64,000 bases of DNA from Nocardioides oleivorans (lineage in GTDB: Bacteria; Actinomycetota; Actinomycetes; Propionibacteriales; Nocardioidaceae), in NCBI RefSeq assembly GCF_004137255.1, contig NZ_SDWT01000001.1, forward strand, positions 2,480,001 to 2,544,000, given 5' to 3'. This document shows, one piece after another, positions 54,516 to 64,000 of the stretch (position 1 is its first letter; the number at the start of each line of letters is the position of its first letter). The notes beneath the pieces are model-generated. The model did not search any database and had not been told where the DNA came from. It saw only the letters and a list, made by a program, of their open reading frames with translations. The position numbers and the translations under genes were made by a program.

Positions 54516-56213
54516 GTGGGCGGACTCGGACGGCACGGGGCAGCGGTGGTGGCCGGCCTGCTCGCGCTCACCGGGTGCACGTCGACGTCGCCCGAGCGGG
54601 CGGTGCGCGACGCCCCACGGGGCGCGAGCGCCACACCGACCGAGGCGACGCGCGAGGGCCGGGTGACCCTGGCCTTCGGCGGTGACGTCCACTTCGAGGG
54701 CAACGTCGCGGGCCTGCTGCGCCCCGGCGGCACGCTCGGACCGATCTCGCGCACCCTCCGCGACGCCGACGTCGCGATGGTCAACCTCGAGACGCCGGTG
54801 ACGACGCGAGGCAGCCGGGACCCGAAGGAGCTCGAGTTCGCCGAGGACCGCTACCACTTCCGGACCTCTCCCCGGGCCCTCGACGTGCTGCTCGACTCCG
54901 GCGTCGACGTGGTCAGCCTGGCCAACAACCACGCCGGCGACTACGGGCGCGCCGGGTTGGTCGACACCCTGGCCGCCGGACGCGACGCCGGGCTGGCCAT
55001 GGTCGGCGCCGGTCGCGACGAGGAGGAGGCGTTCGCCCCGCACGTCGTCGAGGTCGGTGGGCTCGAGGTCGCCTTCCTCGCCGCGGACGGGGTCCAGCGT
55101 GAGGGACGCAGCGGGGTGTGGGCCGCTGGCCCGGGCAACGCCGGGACCGCCTCGGTCCGCGGCACGCAGACCGCCGCCCTGGTCGCGGCGGTCGAGGACG
55201 CCTCCGAGCAGGACCAGCTCGTCGTGGTCTACGTGCACTGGGGCCGCGAGTACCAGGCCTGCCCGACCCAGTCCCAGCGACTGCTCGCCAGATCGCTCGC
55301 CGACGCCGGCGCCGACGTGGTGGTGGGCAGCCACTCCCACGTCCTCGGCGGTGGCGGCTGGATCGGCGACACCTACGTCGGCTACGGCCTGGGCAACTTC
55401 GCGTGGTACCACGCGCGCCAGGCGGCCACGGGGGTGCTCGGCGTGACCCTCGACGCCGACGGGGTGGTGGAGAAGTCCTGGACGCCGGCCCGGATCTCGG
55501 CGACCGACGGTCGCCCGCTGCCGGTCACGGGTGCCGCGCGCACCCGGGCGGTCGCCGACTGGCGGGCCGGGCAGCAGTGCACCGGCCTGGGGGCCACCCG
55601 GGGCGAGGTGCAGCAGGACGACCCGGCGTACGCCTCGACGATCAGCCGCGTCGACGCCGAGCTCGCCGACCGGATGCGCCGCAGCCACCGACCGGGTTGC
55701 CCGGTCCCCCTGCGCGACCTGCGCTACCTGGAGATGACCCACCGCGACTTCGACGGCCGCGCCCGCACGGGCGAGATGGTCGTCCACCGGCGGTGGGCCG
55801 AGCAGGTGACCGAGGTGTTCGGCCGCCTCTACGACGCCGGCTGGCCGGTGGCGCGGATGCGGCTGGTCGACGACTACGGCGCGGACGACGACGCCTCGAT
55901 GGCCGCCAACAACACCTCCGGCTTCAACTGCCGCAGGGTCGCGGGCCAGACGAGCTGGTCGCAGCACGCCTACGGGGCTGCCATCGACCTCAACCCCGTG
56001 CAGAACCCCTACGTCCGTCCCGGGTCCGTGGACCCGCCCGCCGGCCGCCGGTTCATCGACGTCGACCGGTCCCGCTCCGGTCCGCCGGGCCTCGGTGTCG
56101 TCCGAGCGGGTGACCTGCCGGTCACGGCGTTCGCCCGCATCGGGTGGGAGTGGGGCGGCTACTGGGCCTCGTCGAAGGACTACCAGCACGTCGCCGCCCT
56201 GACCACACCCTGA
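54516..56213 (+). CDS. CapA-type phosphodiesterase-like/M15 peptidase fusion lipoprotein
   Basis: 565-residue exported protein with lipobox LALTGC (Cys near residue 19). Residues about 45-320 are a CapA/PGA_cap calcineurin-like domain: AFGGDVHFEGN, VNLETPVT, SLANNHAGDYG and GSHSHVLGG carry the metal ligands. Residues about 375-565 are an M15 D-Ala-D-Ala carboxypeptidase-like domain with SQHAYGAAIDLNP and the late WEWGGYW...DYQHV metal/catalytic segment. The fusion suggests one wall-anchored protein acting on both a polymer phosphodiester or gamma-linkage and peptidoglycan stems. GTG 54516 is the only start near the signal. Confidence 0.88.
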   Translation: MGGLGRHGAAVVAGLLALTGCTSTSPERAVRDAPRGASATPTEATREGRVTLAFGGDVHFEGNVAGLLRPGGTLGPISRTLRDADVAMVNLETPVTTRGSRDPKELEFAEDRYHFRTSPRALDVLLDSGVDVVSLANNHAGDYGRAGLVDTLAAGRDAGLAMVGAGRDEEEAFAPHVVEVGGLEVAFLAADGVQREGRSGVWAAGPGNAGTASVRGTQTAALVAAVEDASEQDQLVVVYVHWGREYQACPTQSQRLLARSLADAGADVVVGSHSHVLGGGGWIGDTYVGYGLGNFAWYHARQAATGVLGVTLDADGVVEKSWTPARISATDGRPLPVTGAARTRAVADWRAGQQCTGLGATRGEVQQDDPAYASTISRVDAELADRMRRSHRPGCPVPLRDLRYLEMTHRDFDGRARTGEMVVHRRWAEQVTEVFGRLYDAGWPVARMRLVDDYGADDDASMAANNTSGFNCRRVAGQTSWSQHAYGAAIDLNPVQNPYVRPGSVDPPAGRRFIDVDRSRSGPPGLGVVRAGDLPVTAFARIGWEWGGYWASSKDYQHVAALTTP

Positions 56214-56288
56214 CCCGAAGCCCCGGTTCGCCCCTGGGTCTGACGCCCGTCACGGGTGCCGCGGCGTCGCCCTCGCTACTCTGTGCGC

Positions 56289-56936
56289 ATGGGGGAGATC
56301 GAGAACCGCCCGCACGATCCGTCGCAGATGCGCATCTCCGACGCCGACCGCCAGCGCGTCGCCGACGTGCTGCGTGACGCTGCCGGGGACGGACGCCTCG
56401 ACATCGACGAGCTCGAGGAGCGCCTCGAGCAGACCTTCGCCGCCAAGACCTACGGCGAGCTGGTGCCGATCACGCTCGACCTGCAGGCGACCGGTCCCGT
56501 GGCGCCGCCGGCGTCCGCGCCCGTACGCCGTCCGCACCCGGGGCTGCCCATGGTCGGGCACACCTCCTCGACCGCGATCATGGGCGAGACCAAGCGGCAG
56601 GGCCTCTGGTCGGTGCCGGAGAACCACACCGCCTTCGCGCTGATGGGGTCGGTCGTCATCGACCTGCGCGAGGCGCACCTGCAGGCGCACGAGACCCACA
56701 TCAACGCCAGCACGATCATGGGTGAGGTCAAGATCATCGTCCCGGCGCACATGCACGTGGTCGTCGACGGGACGCCGATCATGGGCGACTACACCCAGGG
56801 CAAGGACAAGGTGCCCTCCGAGGTGGGTCCCGAATCGCCCACGGTCCGGGTCAAGGGGATGTCGCTGATGGGCTCGGTCAACGTGCAGCGGCTGCCCGCT
56901 CCCGGCACGCCGAAGAAGTACCTCGGCACCTACTGA
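56289..56936 (+). CDS. DUF1707 protein with LiaF-like C-terminal domain
   Basis: 215-residue soluble protein. Residues about 10-60 are the DUF1707 domain (MRISDADRQRVADVLRDA, then GRLDIDELEERL), frequent in actinobacterial membrane-stress proteins. The C-terminal half has repeated MGE/MGS beta turns (STAIMGETKRQG, FALMGSVVIDL, TIMGEVKIIVP), like the LiaF/VraT-type envelope stress domain. A TACTCT box lies six bases before ATG 56289, so the transcript is probably leaderless. A role in envelope stress sensing is likely but unproven. Confidence 0.88.
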   Translation: MGEIENRPHDPSQMRISDADRQRVADVLRDAAGDGRLDIDELEERLEQTFAAKTYGELVPITLDLQATGPVAPPASAPVRRPHPGLPMVGHTSSTAIMGETKRQGLWSVPENHTAFALMGSVVIDLREAHLQAHETHINASTIMGEVKIIVPAHMHVVVDGTPIMGDYTQGKDKVPSEVGPESPTVRVKGMSLMGSVNVQRLPAPGTPKKYLGTY

Positions 56937-57071
56937 TCCGCCGCTGGTCCCGCCCGCCCGTCTCACGCCCGCCGACCGGGTGCTGCGCGAGCGCATCCCG
57001 TCTGACTAGTGTGGCCTGCGTCACTTCACTACGGATCGTCCGGCACGTACCTGCCGGTGAAGGAGCAGACA

Positions 57072-58157
<1,086 letters not shown>

Positions 58158-58175
58158 GATCTCCGTCGGATCAGC

Positions 58176-58209
58176 ACGGGCCCCGGGAGCGCGAGCTCCC
58201 GGGGCCCGT
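58176..58209. terminator. Hairpin terminator after the MsiK-type gene
   Basis: ACGGGCCCCGGGAGC and GCTCCCGGGGCCCGT form a perfect 15-bp stem with a GCGA tetraloop, 18 bases past the stop codon. The GCGA loop (GNRA type) is very stable. No T-run follows. Confidence 0.8.
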
Positions 58210-58236
58210 CGCCGTGGGGCCGCCATACTGTGTGCC

Positions 58237-60078
58237 GTGCTCCCGTCCGACGTCGACTTCGAGTCCAGGCTCCGCAGGCTGCTCCCCGACCTCCGCGAGA
58301 CCCTCGGGCGGGTCTACGGCACGGACGCCGCGCCCGAGGTGGCCGACCGGCTGGTCGCGATCGCCCGGGCAGCGCACGTCGCACGGCCGACCGAGCTGCG
58401 CGACCTCGACCTGCGCCGCAGCTACACGCCCGACTGGTTCCAGCGCGAGGGCATGCTCGGCTACGCGGCCTACGCCGACCGGTTCGCCGGGACGCTGGCC
58501 GACGTCGGCACGCGGGCGTCGTACCTCCGCGAGCTGGGCGTCGGGTACCTCCACCTGATGCCGCTGCTGACCCCGCGCCCGGCGCCCAACGACGGCGGCT
58601 ACGCGGTGATGGACTACCGCTTCGTGCGCCCCGACCTCGGCACGACCGACGACCTGCGCGACCTCGCGACGGTCCTGCGCTCCCACGGCATCAGCCTCTG
58701 CCTCGACCTCGTGCTCAACCACGTCGCCCGCGAGCACGAGTGGGCCGTCGCGGCGCGCGCCGGGGACCCGGAGAAGCGCGCCTACTTCCACGTGCACGAC
58801 GACCGCACGATGCCGGACGCCTACGAGGCGACGCTGCCGGAGGTCTTCCCGGACTTCGCGCCGGGGAGCTTCACCTGGGACGACGAGCTCGCGGGCTGGG
58901 TCTGGACCACCTTCAACGACTACCAGTGGGACGTGGACTGGTCGAACCCGGCGGTGCTCTGCGAGTACGCCGCGATCATCCTCGAGCTCGCCAACCTCGG
59001 CGTCGAGGTCTTCCGTCTCGACGCCATCGCCTTCCTCTGGAAGCGGCTCGGCACCGACTGCCAGAACCAGCCGGAGGTCCACGAGCTGACCCGTGCCCTG
59101 CGCACCGTCGCCCGGATCGCGGCCCCCGCCGTCCTCTTCAAGGCCGAGGCGATCGTCGGGCCGGCCGACCTGCCGGCCTACCTCGGAGTCGGCCCGCACG
59201 CCGGTCGGGTCAGCGACCTCGCCTACCACAACGGGCTGATGGTGCAGGTCTGGTCGATGCTCGCCTCACGCGACGTGCGGCTGGCGTCGTACGCCCTCCA
59301 GCAGCTGCCGCAGCCGCCGTCGACGACGTCGTGGGTCACCTACGTTCGCTGCCACGACGACATCGGCTGGGCGGTGGCCGACGAGGACGCCCGGGCCGTG
59401 GGCATCGACCCCGTCGCTCACCGCCGCTTCCTGTCCGACTGGTACTCCGGCTCGTTCCCGGGGTCGTGGGCGCGTGGGCTGGTGTTCCAGCACAACGAGC
59501 TCACCGGGGACCGTCGCATCTCCGGCTCGCTGGCCTCGCTCGCCGGGCTCGAGGCGGGCGACGCCGGCGCGGTGCCGCGGATCCTGCTGGCGCACGCGAT
59601 CGTGCTGTCCTTCGGCGGGCTCCCGGTGATCTGGATGGGCGACGAGCTGGGACTGCCCAACGACCTGGGATGGGCCGACGACCCGGCACACGCAGGCGAC
59701 AACCGCTGGGTGCACCGACCCCGGATGGCGTGGGCCGAGGCGGGATCGGACCCGCACGGCATCACCACCGGGCTGCGGCACCTCGTCGACGTACGACGCT
59801 CGCTGCCGCAGCTGCACGCCGCGGTCCCCACCGAGGTGTGGGACCCGCGCGACCCGCGGGTGCTGCTCGTCGTGCGTCGCCACGACGACGGTCCGCTGCT
59901 CGCGGCCGTCAACGTCAGCGACGAGGAGGCGTGGGTCGACGCCGACGTGCTCCACTGGCTCGGGCTGCACACGCCCGGGCTGCGCGACGCCGTCAGCGGG
60001 ACCGCCCCCGCGCTGGTGGCGGGGGCGGTCCGGCTGGCGCCCTGGGCGGCCGCCTGGTTGTACGACGGCGGCGCCTGA
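58237..60078 (+). CDS. Amylosucrase-type GH13 enzyme
   Basis: 613-residue alpha-amylase-family enzyme close to amylosucrase/sucrose hydrolase. An N-terminal helical domain (about 1-75) with [20 protein letters not shown] precedes the barrel. The GH13 nucleophile is Asp in [13 protein letters not shown] (near 270), the acid/base Glu in LFKAEAIVG (near 308) and the third Asp in RCHDDIGWA (near 372). Amylosucrase moves glucose from sucrose to a glucan. No signal peptide, so it acts in the cytoplasm, perhaps on sugar from the importer next door. GTG 58237 has a TACTGT box five bases upstream. Confidence 0.93.
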   Translation: MLPSDVDFESRLRRLLPDLRETLGRVYGTDAAPEVADRLVAIARAAHVARPTELRDLDLRRSYTPDWFQREGMLGYAAYADRFAGTLADVGTRASYLRELGVGYLHLMPLLTPRPAPNDGGYAVMDYRFVRPDLGTTDDLRDLATVLRSHGISLCLDLVLNHVAREHEWAVAARAGDPEKRAYFHVHDDRTMPDAYEATLPEVFPDFAPGSFTWDDELAGWVWTTFNDYQWDVDWSNPAVLCEYAAIILELANLGVEVFRLDAIAFLWKRLGTDCQNQPEVHELTRALRTVARIAAPAVLFKAEAIVGPADLPAYLGVGPHAGRVSDLAYHNGLMVQVWSMLASRDVRLASYALQQLPQPPSTTSWVTYVRCHDDIGWAVADEDARAVGIDPVAHRRFLSDWYSGSFPGSWARGLVFQHNELTGDRRISGSLASLAGLEAGDAGAVPRILLAHAIVLSFGGLPVIWMGDELGLPNDLGWADDPAHAGDNRWVHRPRMAWAEAGSDPHGITTGLRHLVDVRRSLPQLHAAVPTEVWDPRDPRVLLVVRRHDDGPLLAAVNVSDEEAWVDADVLHWLGLHTPGLRDAVSGTAPALVAGAVRLAPWAAAWLYDGGA

Positions 60079-60091
60079 GGGCGCTCGGCCC
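60075..60091. terminator. Small hairpin between convergent genes
   Basis: GAGGGC and GCCCTC pair over 6 bp around GCTCG, overlapping the amylosucrase stop region. With the opposing importer ATPase stop five bases further on, it may be a short shared terminator, but it is weak. Confidence 0.35.
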
Positions 60092-60095
60092 TCTG

Positions 60096-61334
<1,239 letters not shown>

Positions 61335-61341
61335 GAGCTGA

Positions 61342-62181
61342 TCACCCCTTCACTGCGCCGGAGGTCAGTCCGGCGACGATCTTGCGCTGGAACAGCAGGA
61401 CGATGACGATGATCGGAATCGTCGAGACGACGGCTCCGGCAGCCAGCAGCGATGCCGGCCGGTTGAACGGGTCGGCCCCGACGAAGAACGACAGTGCGGC
61501 CGGGATCGGTCGCGCGTTCTCGGTCGAGGTGAGCGAGATGCCGAAGACGAAGTCGTTCCACGCGAAGAAGAACGTCAGGATCGCCGCCGTGAAGACGCCC
61601 GGTGCGGCCAGCGGCACGATCACCTTGCGGAACGCCTGCCACGACGTGGCCCCGTCGACCTGGGCGGCCTGCTCCATCTCCCACGGGATCTCGCGGAAGA
61701 AGGCGGACAGGGTCCAGATCGCCAGCGGCAGCGTGAACGACATGTAGGGGATGATCAGGCCGGGCCAGGTGTCGTAGATCCCGAACGTGCGCCACATGTC
61801 GAACAGCGGCCCGACGAGCGAGACCACCGGGAACATCGCGATCACGAGGGCCAGCGTGAGCACGAACTTCTTGCCCGTGAACTCCAGCCGCGCGATGGCG
61901 TACGCCGCCAGGGTGGCGATGATGACCGACAGGGCCGTCGCGATCAGCGAGATGCCGATCGAGTTGAGGATCGCCCGGCGGAACTGCTCGTCGGCGAGCA
62001 CGTCGGCGTAGTTCTGCCAGCCTGCTCCACCTCCGTCCGCGGGCAGGAAGCCCGGGCTGCCGTTGGTGATGGCGTCCTGGCTCTTGAACGACAGCGAGAT
62101 GATCCACGCCACCGGCAGCAGGCACCACACCAGGATGAGGACTGCGCCGATCACGACGCCGATCTTGTTCTTGGTGCTCAT
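61342..62181 (-). CDS. Sugar ABC importer permease, MalG-type
   Basis: 279-residue permease with about six helices. The EAA loop is EQAAQVDGATSWQAFRKVIV near residue 172. It starts one base after the MalF-type stop and ends seven bases before the ATPase start. Expected substrates are alpha-glucosides such as sucrose, trehalose or maltodextrins; amylosucrase beyond the convergent boundary favours a glucose-containing sugar. Confidence 0.94.
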   Translation of the reverse strand: MSTKNKIGVVIGAVLILVWCLLPVAWIISLSFKSQDAITNGSPGFLPADGGGAGWQNYADVLADEQFRRAILNSIGISLIATALSVIIATLAAYAIARLEFTGKKFVLTLALVIAMFPVVSLVGPLFDMWRTFGIYDTWPGLIIPYMSFTLPLAIWTLSAFFREIPWEMEQAAQVDGATSWQAFRKVIVPLAAPGVFTAAILTFFFAWNDFVFGISLTSTENARPIPAALSFFVGADPFNRPASLLAAGAVVSTIPIIVIVLLFQRKIVAGLTSGAVKG

Positions 62182-62182
62182 C

Positions 62183-63091
62183 TCAGCCCTCCTGCCGTGC
62201 GGCGGCCAGGTCGACGCGGAAGATCTTCACGATCAGGAAGGCGATCAGCAGCACCGACAAGAACAGCAGCACCGACAGCGCCGACCCGATCCCGAGCTGG
62301 AACTGCTCGATGACTTGTCGGTAGGTCAGGAACGACACCGACTCGGTGCCCTGGGCTCCCGCCGTCATCACGAAGATGTTGTCGAAGATGCGGTAGGCGT
62401 CGAGGGCGCGGAAGAGGACCGCCACCATGATCGCCGAGCGCATGTTGGGCAGGATCACCTTCCACAGCCGCTGCCACCAGGTGGCGCCGTCGACCTTGGC
62501 GGCCTCGAGCATGTCCTCCGACACCTGCGCCAGGCCGGCGAGGAGCAGCAGCGACATGAACGGAGTGGTCTTCCAGATCTCGGAGACCATGATCGCGACG
62601 ATGCCGCTGCCGAACTGGCCGAACCAGTTGAAGTCGTCACCGATGAACGGCAGCCAGCCGTTGACGAAGCCGTTGTTGTTGCTGAAGGCGAACTGCCACG
62701 CGAAGCCCGAGACCACGGTGATGATGCCGTAGGGGATCAGGATCGAGGTGCGGATGATGCCGCGGGCGAAGATCACCCGGTGCATCACCATGGCGAAGAC
62801 GAAGCCGATCACCAGCTCGAACGCCACCGTCACGACCATGATCAGCACGGTGACGGCCGTGTCACGCCAGAACAGCGAGTCGGTCAGGGCGGTGACGTAG
62901 TTGCCCAGGCCGATGAACTCGCGGTCGTCGGGTGCGGTGAGGGAGTAGTTGAAGAGGCTGAGGTAGAGCGCCCGCAGCATCGGGAACGCGGTCACCAGCA
63001 GCATCAGGAAGATGGCGGGCGCCACCAGCCTGAGGCCCAGCCTGTTCTCGGCCCGGGAGCGGTCGCTCGCGGGGGCAGCAGCGGCACTCAC
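62183..63091 (-). CDS. Sugar ABC importer permease, MalF-type
   Basis: 302-residue permease with about six helices after a short soluble tail (SDRSRAENRLG). The EAA loop is EAAKVDGATWWQRLWKVILP near residue 205. It overlaps the binding-protein stop by four bases (ATGA, minus strand). Together with the MalG-type subunit and ATPase downstream it forms a full importer, in contrast to the ATPase-less importer at the left end of the window. Confidence 0.94.
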   Translation of the reverse strand: MSAAAAPASDRSRAENRLGLRLVAPAIFLMLLVTAFPMLRALYLSLFNYSLTAPDDREFIGLGNYVTALTDSLFWRDTAVTVLIMVVTVAFELVIGFVFAMVMHRVIFARGIIRTSILIPYGIITVVSGFAWQFAFSNNNGFVNGWLPFIGDDFNWFGQFGSGIVAIMVSEIWKTTPFMSLLLLAGLAQVSEDMLEAAKVDGATWWQRLWKVILPNMRSAIMVAVLFRALDAYRIFDNIFVMTAGAQGTESVSFLTYRQVIEQFQLGIGSALSVLLFLSVLLIAFLIVKIFRVDLAAARQEG

Positions 63092-64000
63092 AGCAGCCTC
63101 TTTCCGGCCAGGACGTCGGCGAGGTACTCCGCCGACCGCTTCGGCGTCGAGTCGGGGTTGACCGACGTGGGGGAGTGCCAGACCGACTGCACAGCAGCCG
63201 AGATCTGGCTGTAGAACGGGCTCTTCGGCCGCGGTCCGCCCTCGTCCACGCTGGTGCGGTAGAGGTCGAGCAGGTCCTCGGGGAAGTCACCGGTGGCGGC
63301 GACCTCCTCGTAGGCCGAGTTGGTCGACGGCATCAGGCCGTCGTTGACGGCCAGGTCGACCTGGGCCTCGGTGGAGGTGATGCACTGGGCGGCCTCCATC
63401 GCGAAGTCACCGTTGTCGGAGTACGCCCCGACGCCGATGTCGATGCCGCCGATCGGGGGCTTGGACGCCTCGCCCTCGACCGTCTGGGGGTAGCGCGCCC
63501 AGCCGAGGTCGTCGAACTGCTGCTCGTCGGCGGGGCCGCCGGGCGAGCCGACGAGGCCCTTGTAGTTGGCGTAGACGAACGTCCAGTTGACCATGAACTC
63601 GCCGGGGCCCTCGGCCGGGAACATCTGGCCGAGGCTGGTGCCCTCGTTGGACACCGTGAAGTCGGCCTGGCGGGCCTTGCTGTCGGCGAGCTTCTGGATC
63701 ACGGCGGCCGCGTCACGCCCGGCGTCGCTGTCGAGGTCGACCTTCGCGTCGCGCCCGGCCTCGGTGTCGCTGACGATGTCGCCGCCGGCACCCTGCATCA
63801 GGGCGTTGATCCACACGACGTAGGCCTCGTACTTGTTGGCCTGCACGCCGACCGTGCCGCCCTCGTTGTCGGCGGCGTCGATGACCTGGTCCCACGTGAC
63901 CGGCTGGCTCATGTCGAGCCCGGCCGCCTCGGCGAGGGACTTGCGGTACCAGAGGACCTGCGTGTTGGCCCAGAGCGGGATGGCGTAGACCCCGTCGTCC
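63088..64000 (-). CDS. Sugar ABC importer substrate-binding protein, 5' end missing
   Basis: The reading frame is open to the right edge, so the N-terminus, including any lipoprotein signal, lies outside the window. The visible 303 residues begin inside the mature domain at DDGVYAIPLWANTQVLWYRK, a classic family 1 solute-binding segment, and include PPIGGIDIGVGAYSDNGDFA and the C-terminal RSAEYLADVLAGKRLL. It is the first gene of the importer run 63088-60096. An internal ATG at 63912 would give a truncated protein and is not the start. Confidence 0.92.
   Translation of the reverse strand, partial: DDGVYAIPLWANTQVLWYRKSLAEAAGLDMSQPVTWDQVIDAADNEGGTVGVQANKYEAYVVWINALMQGAGGDIVSDTEAGRDAKVDLDSDAGRDAAAVIQKLADSKARQADFTVSNEGTSLGQMFPAEGPGEFMVNWTFVYANYKGLVGSPGGPADEQQFDDLGWARYPQTVEGEASKPPIGGIDIGVGAYSDNGDFAMEAAQCITSTEAQVDLAVNDGLMPSTNSAYEEVAATGDFPEDLLDLYRTSVDEGGPRPKSPFYSQISAAVQSVWHSPTSVNPDSTPKRSAEYLADVLAGKRLL

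Overview
The window is GC-rich throughout and reads as ordinary chromosome of an actinobacterium, most probably Nocardioides or a close relative in the Nocardioidaceae. The evidence is codon use dominated by G/C third positions, frequent GTG and TTG starts, many ATGA/GTGA gene overlaps, a Z-isoprenyl synthase beside a HlyIII-type membrane protein (the arrangement of Mycobacterium tuberculosis Rv1085c/Rv1086), DUF1707 and DUF559 proteins, and several ABC sugar uptake operons. I see no rRNA, tRNA, CRISPR array, transposase, integrase or phage module. Two genes are broken by single-base frameshifts (18481-22304 and 42188-43163).

Layout. 1-7969 is an amino-sugar uptake and breakdown block: a lipoprotein and two permeases of a DasABC-like ABC importer, convergent NagA, and a split GlcNAc-type PTS (EIIC on the minus strand behind a GntR regulator; EIIB, EIIA and a HAD phosphatase on the plus strand). 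The two PTS arms diverge from a perfect 14-bp palindrome that is probably the GntR operator. 7976-18413 is mixed core and envelope genes: a soluble GAF histidine kinase, a secreted metzincin, a glycosyltransferase, HlyIII, Z-isoprenyl synthase, PIN-PhoH ATPase and a secreted transglycosylase-like protein. 18481-26412 holds a frameshifted secreted alpha/beta hydrolase, an acetyltransferase, a methyltransferase with FumC, and an ArsR/SRPBCC pair behind a clear operator.

26417-37633 is the most distinctive region. A TetR regulator heads an eight-gene run encoding a PotABCD-type importer, a flavin amine oxidase, an acyl-CoA dehydrogenase and a CaiD-like hydratase. An NDP-forming acyl-CoA synthetase diverges from it, and a Rieske oxygenase of the quaternary-amine type (Glu bridging residue) lies beyond. 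The TetR/synthetase spacer and the Rieske promoter share the same palindrome, TGACTG-N2-CAGTCA, so the sequence itself outlines one regulon. I infer uptake and breakdown of a betaine- or carnitine-like amine; the substrate is unknown.

37687-49353 carries a lipidated penicillin-binding protein, a spermidine-synthase-like protein, a secreted HNH nuclease, a CarH-like B12 photoreceptor regulator, a broken DUF559 gene bracketed by two copies of a 47-bp hairpin, class I fumarase and a four-gene ABC importer whose first permease appears to start at CTG. 49494-56936 has TetR-MMPL efflux, a PEP-mutase-family enzyme, a flavoprotein, a CapA-peptidase M15 fusion and a DUF1707 protein. 57072-64000 has a lone MsiK-type ATPase (a likely energiser for the ABC importer at the left end, which lacks its own), amylosucrase, and a complete MalEFGK-type importer whose binding protein runs off the right edge.

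No unmistakably new system is present. The best candidates for follow-up are the TetR-controlled quaternary-amine island, the CarH variant with its palindromes, the paired hairpins around the DUF559 gene, and the 78-bp hairpin at 17389-17466. A recurring TA-N3-T box placed 5-9 bases before start codons suggests that many genes here are translated from leaderless or nearly leaderless mRNAs.
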